Origin: Candidatus Nesterenkonia stercoripullorum
Lineage (GTDB): Bacteria > Actinomycetota > Actinomycetes > Actinomycetales > Micrococcaceae
NCBI GenBank assembly: GCA_019114115.1
Contig: DXGD01000122.1
Coordinates: forward strand, 1 to 15,543
DNA length: 15,543 bases
Reading direction: 5' to 3'
Below, piece after piece: positions 1 through 8,772 of the stretch. The translations under genes and the position numbers were made by a program. The notes beneath the pieces are model-generated. The model did not search any database. It worked only from the letters and a program-made list of their open reading frames with translations, and had not been told where the DNA came from. How positions within the stretch are numbered: position 1 is the first letter of the stretch; the number at the start of each line of letters is the position of its first letter.

Positions 1-785
1 TTGATCTGGAAGCTGGCACCCTCCGGGTCTGCGACGGTGACGACCCGCCCGAAAGGTGAGTCCATCGGGCCGTCGAGCACGGCTCCGCCTCGCTCCACGA
101 TCCGTTGCGCGGTGCCATCGGCGTCCTCCACCGACACGTACAGCCGCCACTGGGAAGCGTCGAACCATTCCGCCGCGTCGCATATTCCCGCGGTGGCGGC
201 TGCTCCGGGGGCGTTGGTGGCGTACATGGCTGTGGTCTGAGCACCGGCGTCCTCGATGAACGTGCCGTCGTCGCCCATATAGGCCGGCTTCCATCCGAAG
301 ACGTGCTCGTAGAAGGGCAGGGCGGCTCTCATGTCAGTGGACATCACTTCGAACCAGGCGAGTGTGCCGGGGGTCAGGGGCAGGTCGAAGCCTTCGAAGT
401 CGTAGGACTGCCAGACGCCGATGCGTCCGCCGGCGGGATCGGTCAGCTCCGCCATCCGCCCGAGCGATCCGACGTCCATCGGCTGCAGCGCCACCTGCCC
501 TCCAGCGGTCTCCGCTGCACGCACAGTGGCGTCGGCATCGACAGACTTCAGGTAGATGCTCCACGTGGAGGGCATGTCCGGGGCGGGCCCCTCGAGCGTC
601 ATGGCGCGCATCGCCCCGCCGACGTCGCTGTCACCGCTGCGAATGAGGTGGTAATGACCGTACTCCGGGCCCATATCGGTGAACGCCCAGCCGAAGATCT
701 CGCTGTAGAAGTCCTTTGCGGCGTCGAGGTCCTGGACGGTGAGGTCCACCCAGATCGGGCTCCCGGGACTCACATTCGCTGGCAT
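1..785 (-). CDS. Two-domain VOC (glyoxalase/bleomycin-resistance fold) protein, C-terminus cut by window edge
   Basis: The frame is open from the ATG at 785 to the window edge, giving 261 codons without a stop. The start is preceded by AAAGGA six bases upstream. The protein holds two vicinal-oxygen-chelate modules: residues about 9-120 begin with PIWVDLTVQDLDAAKDFY and end near DPAGGRIGVWQ; residues about 130-261 begin GTLAWFEVMSTDMRAALPFY and end in DPEGASFQI. This tandem layout and the length match the Cfp30B/Rv0577-type VOC proteins of actinobacteria (about 260 residues), so only a handful of C-terminal residues should be missing. VOC proteins bind a metal or small molecule between paired modules; substrates of this subgroup are mostly unknown, and I assign no reaction. 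The gene stands alone, divergent from the acetyltransferase, with a 16-bp palindrome just upstream. Confidence 0.9.
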   Translation of the reverse strand, partial: MPANVSPGSPIWVDLTVQDLDAAKDFYSEIFGWAFTDMGPEYGHYHLIRSGDSDVGGAMRAMTLEGPAPDMPSTWSIYLKSVDADATVRAAETAGGQVALQPMDVGSLGRMAELTDPAGGRIGVWQSYDFEGFDLPLTPGTLAWFEVMSTDMRAALPFYEHVFGWKPAYMGDDGTFIEDAGAQTTAMYATNAPGAAATAGICDAAEWFDASQWRLYVSVEDADGTAQRIVERGGAVLDGPMDSPFGRVVTVADPEGASFQI

Positions 786-811
786 GACGCGTCCTTTCAC
801 ACGGACCTGGA

Positions 812-827
812 GCGCCCACGTGGGCGC
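812..827. promoter_or_regulatory. 16-bp perfect palindrome upstream of the VOC gene, possible operator
   Basis: GCGCCCACGTGGGCGC is its own reverse complement and lies 27-42 bases before the VOC start codon at 785. A further half-site GCCCACG follows at 838-844, so the half-site occurs three times in 33 bases. The position suits a repressor site over the VOC promoter. It could also be chance in GC-rich DNA; no regulator is encoded next to it. Confidence 0.35.
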
Positions 828-974
828 CCAGACGATTGCCCACGAAGACGGGGTTGCCGTGAGTGTACGCCGGGAGCCCTCGTGCCTCCAAGGTCAGCCG
901 ACCGCGGACGCGAGATTCCGGGGCATGGCGTCCTGGGGCATGGCCAGCGCGCCGCTCCCTGCCGCCGATGCGGC

Positions 975-989
975 GCCGGGTGACCCGGC
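975..989. promoter_or_regulatory. 15-bp inverted repeat upstream of the acetyltransferase
   Basis: GCCGGGT-g-ACCCGGC is a perfect seven-base inverted repeat with a one-base centre. The centre is too small for an RNA hairpin loop, so a protein-binding site is the more natural reading. It sits 46-60 bases before the ATG at 1035, upstream of the candidate -10. A repeat of this size can arise by chance in GC-rich DNA. The rest of 786-1034 shows no gene. Confidence 0.25.
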
Positions 990-1020
990 CATCTGCTGAG
1001 ATCCACATGCTGTCGAGCCA

Positions 1021-1026
1021 GATACT
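1021..1026 (+). promoter_or_regulatory. -10-like hexamer for a leaderless acetyltransferase transcript
   Basis: GATACT matches five of six bases of TATAAT and ends eight bases before the ATG at 1035. No Shine-Dalgarno sequence precedes that ATG. This spacing would start transcription at or next to the start codon, as in leaderless actinobacterial genes. No good -35 hexamer is visible. Confidence 0.35.
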
Positions 1027-1034
1027 GTTGAGCC

Positions 1035-1496
1035 ATGGAAGAGGTCACGCTGCATATCGCAGAACTGCCGGATATACCGCCCCGCATCCTGTACGAGATT
1101 CTGCGACTGCGCGTCGATGTCTTCGTCGTGGAGCAAGAAGCGGCCTACCCCGACCTGGACGGCCTGGACACCGTGGCGGGCACGGAACTGCACTGGGCCC
1201 AGCGCGGCGAGCAGGTGCTGGCCACGCTGCGGCTCATGCACGGAACAGCCCGCCCTGAGCTGCAGATCGGCCGCGTTGTCGCCGCGCGCTCGGCACGCGG
1301 GACCGGTATCGCAGCCACGCTCATGGAGCAGGCGATGCAGCGTTGCGCTGAGCTCAGCCCGAACTCACCGGTCATCCTCAATGCCCAGGAGCCGCTCACC
1401 GGCTGGTACGGCCGATTCGGCTTCGTACCCTCCGGCGAGCGCTACCTGGAGGACGGCATCCCGCATATCCCCATGACCGCCGGGCGCGCTGCCTAA
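1035..1496 (+). CDS. ElaA-family GNAT N-acetyltransferase
   Basis: The 153-residue protein belongs to the GNAT superfamily, which moves an acetyl group from acetyl-CoA to an amine. The ElaA branch is recognisable from LRLRVDVFVVEQ (23-34), PDLDGLD (39-45), the acetyl-CoA pyrophosphate loop RSARGTGIA (85-93), and the C-terminal signature YLEDGIPHIPM (137-147). Length is typical of ElaA (about 150). The physiological acceptor of ElaA proteins is not established. The ATG at 1035 was chosen because homology begins immediately after it and a -10-like hexamer lies eight bases upstream, suggesting a leaderless message. The TAA stop overlaps the stop codon of the convergent aminotransferase gene by four bases. 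Confidence 0.9.
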   Translation: MEEVTLHIAELPDIPPRILYEILRLRVDVFVVEQEAAYPDLDGLDTVAGTELHWAQRGEQVLATLRLMHGTARPELQIGRVVAARSARGTGIAATLMEQAMQRCAELSPNSPVILNAQEPLTGWYGRFGFVPSGERYLEDGIPHIPMTAGRAA

Positions 1497-2926
1497 CCTT
1501 CCGCGACGACCCGGTCGGCGAGGTCCAGGGCCTCGTCGAGCACATCGAGGCCGTAGCGGATGTCCTCTTCGCTGACGTTCAGCGGCGGGCAGATGTGCAG
1601 CCGGTTCATGTTCGGGTATGGCAGCACGAAACGCTCGCGGGCGAACGCCACGATCTCACTGGAGACTGCGGGCACCTGGCCGTACTCAGACAGCGGTTCG
1701 CGGGTCTGGCGGTCCTTCACCAGCTCGATGGCCCAGAAGACGCCTGTGCCTCGGACATCGCCCACACTGGGGTGGCGTTCCTTGATCTGCTGCAGCCGTG
1801 GCCCGATGACCTCCTCGCCGATGCGGGCGGCATGCTCGACCATCTGCTCATCGTGCATGGCGTTGATCGTGGCGACCGCGGCCGCCGTCGCCAGCGGGTG
1901 GCCGGAGTAGGTCAGGCCGCCCGGGTAGGGCTGCTCGGCGAAACGAGCGTAGATGTCGTCGTCCATGACGACGCCGCCCAACGGCACGTACCCGGAGTTC
2001 ACGCCCTTGGCGAAGGTCACGATATCGGGATCGATGCCGTAGTGCTGATGCGCGAACCACCGGCCGGAGCGCCCGAAGCCTGCCATGACCTCGTCCATGA
2101 TGAGCACGATGCCGTACTCGTCGCACAGCTCCCGCACACCGGTGACGTACTCCTTCGGCGGGGCGTAGATCCCCGCCGTCCCCGGGATCGCCTCCAGGAT
2201 GAGCGCCCCGACAGTGTGGGGCCCTTCGAGCTGGATGACATCGCGCAGGTGGTTCAGTGCCCGCTCGGCCTCTTCGGCGTCGTTCTGGGAGCCGAAGTAG
2301 GAGCGGTAGGGGTAGGCGGGCAGGAAGTGCACGACGCCGTCGGTCGCCTTGTCCGAGGCGAACCGGCGCGGATCGCCGGTCATGTTGATCGCCAGGTGCG
2401 TACCGCCGTGATACGAGCGGTACGCCGAGAGGACCTTGTGCCGGCCGGTGTAGAGCCGGGCCATGCGCACGGCATGCTCATTGGCATCGGCGCCGCCGTT
2501 GGTGAAGAAGACGTGGTTGAGGTCATCGCTGAGCAGCTCGGTGATCAGCCGTGCCGCCTCGGAGCGCGCCGCGTTGGCATGCTGCGGCGCCACGGTGCAC
2601 AGCTTCTGGGCCTGCTCCTGGATCGCTGCGACGACCTTCGGGTGACGGTGGCCGATATTGGTGAAGACCAGCTGGCCGGTCAGGTCGAGCAGGGGCTTCC
2701 CTTCACCGTCCCAGACCCAGGAGCCCTGGGAATCCACGATGGTCATGGGCGAGAGCTTCTCCTGCGCGCCCCACGAGTGGAACACATGCTGACGATCCAG
2801 CTCATAGGCACGACGGCCCTCCGCGATCTGGTCCTCGCTCGCACGGGTCTCAGTGACGCTGGGCTGCGCTGCACTCTCGGGCTGCGCAGAACTCTCGGTC
2901 CGCGCACTGGTGGATGGCTGTGCCAT
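1493..2926 (-). CDS. Class III PLP-dependent aminotransferase (omega-transaminase type)
   Basis: The 477-residue enzyme has the fold-type I class III layout. Visible are GGAD (144-147, where most relatives have GSEA) for the PLP phosphate, SYHGG (171-175) with the ring-stacking aromatic, MDEV (277-280) with the PLP-nitrogen aspartate, and TFAKGVNSGYVPLGG (304-318) with Schiff-base Lys307. YSGHPLATAAA (340-350) and VRGTGVFWAIEL follow. The subgroup resembles actinobacterial enzymes annotated as aspartate, taurine or omega-amine aminotransferases and is clearly different from the DavT sequence I recall; the amine donor cannot be read from sequence. The ATG at 2926 is favoured over one at 2977 because GAGGAAGAAGG lies just upstream. 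It is third in the TetR-MFS-aminotransferase operon, 70 bases after the pump gene. A role with 5-aminovalerate is possible from context only. Confidence 0.9.
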   Translation of the reverse strand: MAQPSTSARTESSAQPESAAQPSVTETRASEDQIAEGRRAYELDRQHVFHSWGAQEKLSPMTIVDSQGSWVWDGEGKPLLDLTGQLVFTNIGHRHPKVVAAIQEQAQKLCTVAPQHANAARSEAARLITELLSDDLNHVFFTNGGADANEHAVRMARLYTGRHKVLSAYRSYHGGTHLAINMTGDPRRFASDKATDGVVHFLPAYPYRSYFGSQNDAEEAERALNHLRDVIQLEGPHTVGALILEAIPGTAGIYAPPKEYVTGVRELCDEYGIVLIMDEVMAGFGRSGRWFAHQHYGIDPDIVTFAKGVNSGYVPLGGVVMDDDIYARFAEQPYPGGLTYSGHPLATAAAVATINAMHDEQMVEHAARIGEEVIGPRLQQIKERHPSVGDVRGTGVFWAIELVKDRQTREPLSEYGQVPAVSSEIVAFARERFVLPYPNMNRLHICPPLNVSEEDIRYGLDVLDEALDLADRVVAEG

Positions 2927-2996
2927 AGTCCGCCTTCTTCCTCGGGTTGGGTGCCGTTCCAGTCTATCGGCTGGCACCGGCGCATGACGCCTAAGG

Positions 2997-5308
<2,312 letters not shown>

Positions 5309-5314
5309 GAGTAC

Positions 5315-5343
5315 AGTTTATGCACTGGTGCAACTTTGCACAA
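5315..5343 (-). promoter_or_regulatory. tetR operon promoter
   Basis: Read on the minus strand, TTGTGC (5343-5338) and TAAACT (5320-5315) are separated by 17 bases, and the -10 ends six bases before the tetR ATG at 5308. That predicts transcription starting at the start codon. Matches to consensus are three of six and four of six, which is modest, but spacing and placement are good. The two palindromes cover the -35 and the whole spacer, as a repressor site would. Confidence 0.5.
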
Positions 5344-5349
5344 GTGCAA
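5320..5349. promoter_or_regulatory. Two tandem 14-bp palindromes, likely TetR operator
   Basis: On the plus strand ATGCACTGGTGCAA (5320-5333) and TTGCACAAGTGCAA (5336-5349) stand two bases apart, giving 16 bp centre to centre. Both fit the pattern WTGCACnnGTGCAA; the second is a perfect inverted repeat apart from its centre and the first has one mismatch. Tandem dyads over the promoter of an autoregulated TetR gene are the usual arrangement, and adjacent sites can be filled by two dimers. Distance to davA at 5473 is about 125 bases, so davA control is possible but not shown. Confidence 0.65.
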
Positions 5350-5460
5350 CAATCGTCTGTTCGGTCACACTATGGAGTCACTCACGCAGAGCCAGGAGAC
5401 GCGGACATGGGGTTGCGCTCGCCGTAAGAACCGGGGGTGGTGCCGGCAGCCGGCGTGACG

Positions 5461-5466
5461 CACAAT
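5461..5466 (+). promoter_or_regulatory. -10-like hexamer before davA
   Basis: CACAAT ends six bases before the ATG at 5473, the same spacing as in the divergent tetR gene. It matches four of six bases of TATAAT. No convincing -35 is visible, and GAGA just before the start could instead be a weak ribosome binding site. Confidence 0.3.
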
Positions 5467-5472
5467 GAGACG

Positions 5473-6345
5473 ATGCGCATCGCTCTGCTTCAGGACACGG
5501 CCTCTGTGCTCGATGCGGCGAGCAACCTCGCTGTCATCGGCGATGCCGCGCGCCGCGCACGGGAGGGCGGCGCCCGGCTGCTGGTCACTCCCGAGCTGTT
5601 CGTCCACGGGTACGCTCCGCAGCGCCTGCGCGCGGAGCTCGAACCGAGCGCCGTAGAGTCCGCCCTTCAGCGCCTCGGAGAGATCGCCCGCGCATCCGGG
5701 ATCGCTCTGATCGGCAGTCTTCCGAGCCCCGGGGATGCTGCAGCGCGCGGCATCGACGCCGTCCACATCGACGCCGACGGGGCCCTGCGCGCCCGCTACA
5801 CCAAGACCCACCTGTTCGGCCCTGACGAGCGCGCCGCTTTCGTGGCAGGCGATCGGCGGCCCCCGGTCGTGGAGGCTGAAGGACTCCGCATCGGCATGCT
5901 GATCTGCTACGACGTCGAGTTCCCCGAGTGCGCCCGGCAGCTCGCACTGGAGGGCGCCGACCTCATCGCGGTCCCGACCGCCCTGGCCGGCGACTTCCCG
6001 CAGATCACCTCGCTCATCGTGCCGACCCGCGCGCTGGAGAACGGCGTGAGCATCGCCTACGCGAACCATACGGGCAGCTCCGACGGCCTGCACTTCCACG
6101 GGCGGAGCCTCGTCGCCGGACCGGAGGGACGTGCCCTCGCCTCGGCCGGGGAGGGCGCTGAGCTGCTCTTCGCAGACATCTCCCCGCGGCCGCACCCGGC
6201 GGCCGCTCCGGGAATACCGGGGCCGCAGACCTCGGGGTCCGGCGGTGACGGCGCCCCCGCTCAAGCCGACGAGGACACCCCGGACTATCTCCGCGACCGC
6301 CGTGGGGCGCTGTACCGTGACTGGCAGGCCACGATGAAGCACTGA
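5473..6345 (+). CDS. davA: 5-aminovaleramidase-like amidase (nitrilase superfamily), DavA
   Basis: DavA hydrolyses 5-aminovaleramide, the DavB product, to 5-aminovalerate and ammonia in lysine catabolism. The 290-residue protein has the Glu-Lys-Cys triad of carbon-nitrogen hydrolases: Glu41 in TPELFVHGY, Lys111 in YTKTHLFG, and Cys145 in LICYDVEFPE. The opening MRIALLQ, the KTHLFG block and the ICYD-EFPE block agree with the Pseudomonas DavA sequence as I remember it. A Pro/Gly/Ala-rich insertion (about 239-270) precedes the C-terminal DYLRDRRGALYRDW, making it about 25 residues longer than the 264-residue Pseudomonas enzyme. The ATG at 5473 is chosen over an in-frame GTG at 5437 because homology starts exactly there. 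Its position 69 bases before davB is the main support for the specific call; by sequence alone it could be another omega-amidase. Confidence 0.85.
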   Translation: MRIALLQDTASVLDAASNLAVIGDAARRAREGGARLLVTPELFVHGYAPQRLRAELEPSAVESALQRLGEIARASGIALIGSLPSPGDAAARGIDAVHIDADGALRARYTKTHLFGPDERAAFVAGDRRPPVVEAEGLRIGMLICYDVEFPECARQLALEGADLIAVPTALAGDFPQITSLIVPTRALENGVSIAYANHTGSSDGLHFHGRSLVAGPEGRALASAGEGAELLFADISPRPHPAAAPGIPGPQTSGSGGDGAPAQADEDTPDYLRDRRGALYRDWQATMKH

Positions 6346-6414
6346 CCCTGCCCGCGTACCTGCAGCCCAGGACGCCAGCTCACACCCCCGAACGCCAACC
6401 CGAGGACCAGGTGC

Positions 6415-8115
6415 ATGACCCTCTCCACGCCATTGCACGATGAGGAATTCCACGCCGGGCGCCCGAATGAGCGGCCGCTGACGATGTGGGGGCCGGACTT
6501 CCCCTTCAGCTACGACCACTACCTCCAGCACCCTGCAGGGCTCGGCGAGCTGCCCCAGCAGCACCACGGTGAGGAAGTCGCCGTCATCGGCGCCGGCGTC
6601 GCGGGGATCGTCGCGGCTTACGAGCTGATGAAGCTGGGTCTGAAGCCCGTCATCTTCGAGGCAGACGCGATCGGCGGCCGGCTGCGAACCGAAGCGTTCA
6701 GCGCAGCGCCCGACGTCGTCGCCGATCTCGGGGGGATGCGCTTCCCGGAGTCGGGACGCGCGTTCTACCACTACGTCGACCTGCTCGGCCTGGAGACCAG
6801 GGCGTTCCCCAATCCGCTGGCCGAGGTCACCCCCTCCACGGTGATCGACCTCAAGGGCGAGCCGATATTCGCCGAGACCCCCGATCAGCTGCCCGACTTC
6901 TACCGCGACGTCGCCCAGGCCTGGAAGCAGACGATGGCCGAAGACGCCCAGATCGAGGCGATCCAGCAGGCGATCCGCGAGCGCGACGTCGCCACCATCA
7001 AGTCGCTGTGGAACCGGATGGTCGAAGAGCTCGACGATGAGTCCTTCTACGGCTTCATCTCCTCCTCCGCAGCGTTCTCCTCGCGCAGCTACTCCCACCT
7101 GGAGACATTCGGGCAGGTCGGGTTCGGCACCGGCGGGTGGGACACCGACTTCACCAATTCCATCCTCGAAGTGCTGCGCGTGGTCTTCACCGACGCGGAT
7201 GACCACCATCGCAGCATCGTCGGAGGCGCCCAGCGGCTGCCGACCGGATTATGGCGCCACCAGCCTGCGAGCATCCGGCACTGGCCGGCTGGCACCTCGC
7301 TCTCCTCGCTGCACGGCGGCACACCACGCGGCGCGGTCCGCGCCATCCAGCGCGGGGCCGGCGGCGGCATCCAGATCACCGAGCGCTGGGGGCGTCAGCA
7401 GGAGTTCGCGGCCGCCGTCGTGACGTGCCAGTCCTGGCTGCTCTCCTCGCGGATCGATACCGCGGAGTCGCTCTTCCGCCCGGAGATGTGGACGGCCATC
7501 GAGAAGAGCCACTACATGCTCTCCTCGAAGACGTTCGTGATGGTGGACCGGCCCTTCTGGCGCGATACCGACCCCTCCACCGGCCGTCCGCTGCTCTCGA
7601 TGACCCTGACCGACCGGCTCCCCCGCGCCACCTACCTGCTCGACGAAGGACCCGACAGGCCGGCGTCGATCCTGCTGAGCTATACCTGGAACGACGACGC
7701 CCTGAAATGGCTGGCCCTCGACGCCGAGGAACGCACCCGGCTCATGCTGCACTCACTGGGAAAGATCTACCCAGGGGTCGATATCGGCTCCCATATCGTG
7801 GGCGAGCCGATCACGGTCTCCTGGGAGGCCGATCCCAATTTCATGGGGGCATTCAAGAACAACCTGCCGGGCCATTACCGCTACCAGGAGCGCCTCTTCG
7901 GGCATTTCATGCAGCAGGACCTGCCGGAGCATATGCGCGGCATCTTCCTCGCCGGTGACGACATCTCGTTCACGGCCGGCTGGGCCGAAGGGGCGGTGAC
8001 GACGGCGCTCAACGCCGTCTGGGGAGTCATCGACCACCTGGGCGGGCACTGTGCGGCCGAGAACCCCGGCCCCGGAGACCGCTGGGAAGAGCTGGCGCCG
8101 ATCCGGCTCGCCTGA
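6415..8115 (+). CDS. davB: Lysine 2-monooxygenase (FAD), DavB
   Basis: The 566-residue flavoenzyme matches lysine 2-monooxygenase (EC 1.13.12.2), which converts L-lysine and O2 to 5-aminovaleramide, CO2 and water. Resemblance to the Pseudomonas putida protein, as I recall it, is extensive: GPDFPFSYD (26-34), the FAD dinucleotide motif VIGAGVAGIVAAYELMKLG (57-75), GGRLR (87-91), LGGMRFP (105-111) with the substrate-carboxylate arginine, GQVGFGTGGWD (233-243), SSKTFVMVDRPFW, TVSWEADP, and the C-terminal flavin segment GIFLAGDDIS (about 508-517). Cysteine 254 of the Pseudomonas enzyme, reported to influence the oxidase/monooxygenase balance, is Ala261 here. GAGGACCAGG precedes the ATG. It lies directly after davA, so the two form an operon. 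Confidence 0.93.
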   Translation: MTLSTPLHDEEFHAGRPNERPLTMWGPDFPFSYDHYLQHPAGLGELPQQHHGEEVAVIGAGVAGIVAAYELMKLGLKPVIFEADAIGGRLRTEAFSAAPDVVADLGGMRFPESGRAFYHYVDLLGLETRAFPNPLAEVTPSTVIDLKGEPIFAETPDQLPDFYRDVAQAWKQTMAEDAQIEAIQQAIRERDVATIKSLWNRMVEELDDESFYGFISSSAAFSSRSYSHLETFGQVGFGTGGWDTDFTNSILEVLRVVFTDADDHHRSIVGGAQRLPTGLWRHQPASIRHWPAGTSLSSLHGGTPRGAVRAIQRGAGGGIQITERWGRQQEFAAAVVTCQSWLLSSRIDTAESLFRPEMWTAIEKSHYMLSSKTFVMVDRPFWRDTDPSTGRPLLSMTLTDRLPRATYLLDEGPDRPASILLSYTWNDDALKWLALDAEERTRLMLHSLGKIYPGVDIGSHIVGEPITVSWEADPNFMGAFKNNLPGHYRYQERLFGHFMQQDLPEHMRGIFLAGDDISFTAGWAEGAVTTALNAVWGVIDHLGGHCAAENPGPGDRWEELAPIRLA

Positions 8116-8133
8116 GAATCAGCCACAGGGCTG

Positions 8134-8733
8134 ATGTGGGGCTTCGGGTACTACGCCAAAATGGGTACCATGCTCGAGACACTCCTGCACCTGCCTGACA
8201 CTTCGATTCTGGCCTCCACCGTCGATACCGGCATGATCGATGAGGACAGCTGGATAGGCCGCCTCCAAGGCTGGGTCGAGGGCCTGCCCCCCACCCTGCA
8301 ATGGCTCGGCATCATCCTGATCTCGTCGATCCCCTTCATCGAGTCCTACACCGGCGCCCTCATCGCGGTAGTCGCAGGGATCCACCCCGTGGTCGCCGTG
8401 TTCGTGGCGTCGCTGGGGAACATGCTCTCGCTCATCCTCGTGGTCTACATCGCCCACGGTGTGCGCAGCTCGGTGACCAAACGCACCGACAAACCCGTCG
8501 ACGAGAAACAGCAGGCGCGGCGCGAGAAGATCAAGCGCATCTTCGACAAATTCGGCGTGCCCGGCGTCTCCCTGCTCGGCCCATTTGCTCTTCCCTCCCA
8601 GATCACCGCTCCGATCATGGTCTCCTTCGGCGCCTCCCGGAACGCCGTCATGGTGTGGATGCTGATATCCGTCATCGTCTGGGGCATCGGCTTCGGACTG
8701 CTCGGCTGGGGGCTGCTGCAGCTGCTGAGCTGA
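8134..8733 (+). CDS. Small multi-drug export family membrane protein (PF06695-like)
   Basis: The 199-residue inner-membrane protein has hydrophobic segments at about 55-80, 85-107, 142-166 and 171-197, with a basic cytoplasmic loop (111-139). The conserved blocks of the family are visible: SSIPFIESYTGA (64-75), the ASLGN segment (92-96) and FGVPGVSLLGPFALPSQITAP (140-160). Despite the family name, direct evidence for drug export is thin, so I make no substrate claim. Three in-frame ATGs (8134, 8161, 8170) could be the start, none with a good ribosome site; homology begins only around residue 55. It follows davB by 18 bases on the same strand, so it is probably co-transcribed with davAB, and it ends at a strong bidirectional hairpin shared with lysG. 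Confidence 0.82.
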   Translation: MWGFGYYAKMGTMLETLLHLPDTSILASTVDTGMIDEDSWIGRLQGWVEGLPPTLQWLGIILISSIPFIESYTGALIAVVAGIHPVVAVFVASLGNMLSLILVVYIAHGVRSSVTKRTDKPVDEKQQARREKIKRIFDKFGVPGVSLLGPFALPSQITAPIMVSFGASRNAVMVWMLISVIVWGIGFGLLGWGLLQLLS

Positions 8734-8772
8734 GGCATGCCAGGACCGGCCCCACCTGGCGAGCCGGCCTCA
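8731..8772. terminator. Nested bidirectional terminator between the convergent export gene and lysG
   Basis: An outer stem TGAGGC/GCCTCA (8731-8736 with 8767-8772) encloses an inner stem GCCAGG/CCTGGC (8739-8744 with 8755-8760) with a ten-base loop. The outer stem includes both TGA stop codons, one on each strand. There is no long T run on either side, but the symmetry and the 36-base convergent gap make a two-way terminator the natural reading. Confidence 0.5.

Noticed and set aside
105..983. A 292-codon plus-strand frame over the VOC gene
   Set aside because: The minus strand gives a clean two-module VOC protein with a ribosome site, so this frame is a shadow.
1493..2926. Calling the aminotransferase davT
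   Set aside because: Its sequence does not follow the DavT/GabT pattern I recall (GGAD instead of GSEA, and a different N-terminal region), so only the context supports a 5-aminovalerate role.
2950..2978. Inverted repeat GGTGCC/GGCACC between the MFS and aminotransferase genes
   Set aside because: A six-base stem with a 17-base loop is weak as a terminator or attenuator. A TAGACT hexamer in the loop might be an internal promoter, but no -35 supports it.
5365..7209. A 614-codon open frame on the minus strand across davA and davB
   Set aside because: It is antisense to two genes with clear family motifs and catalytic residues; long antisense frames are expected in GC-rich codon-biased DNA, and its translation resembles no family I know.
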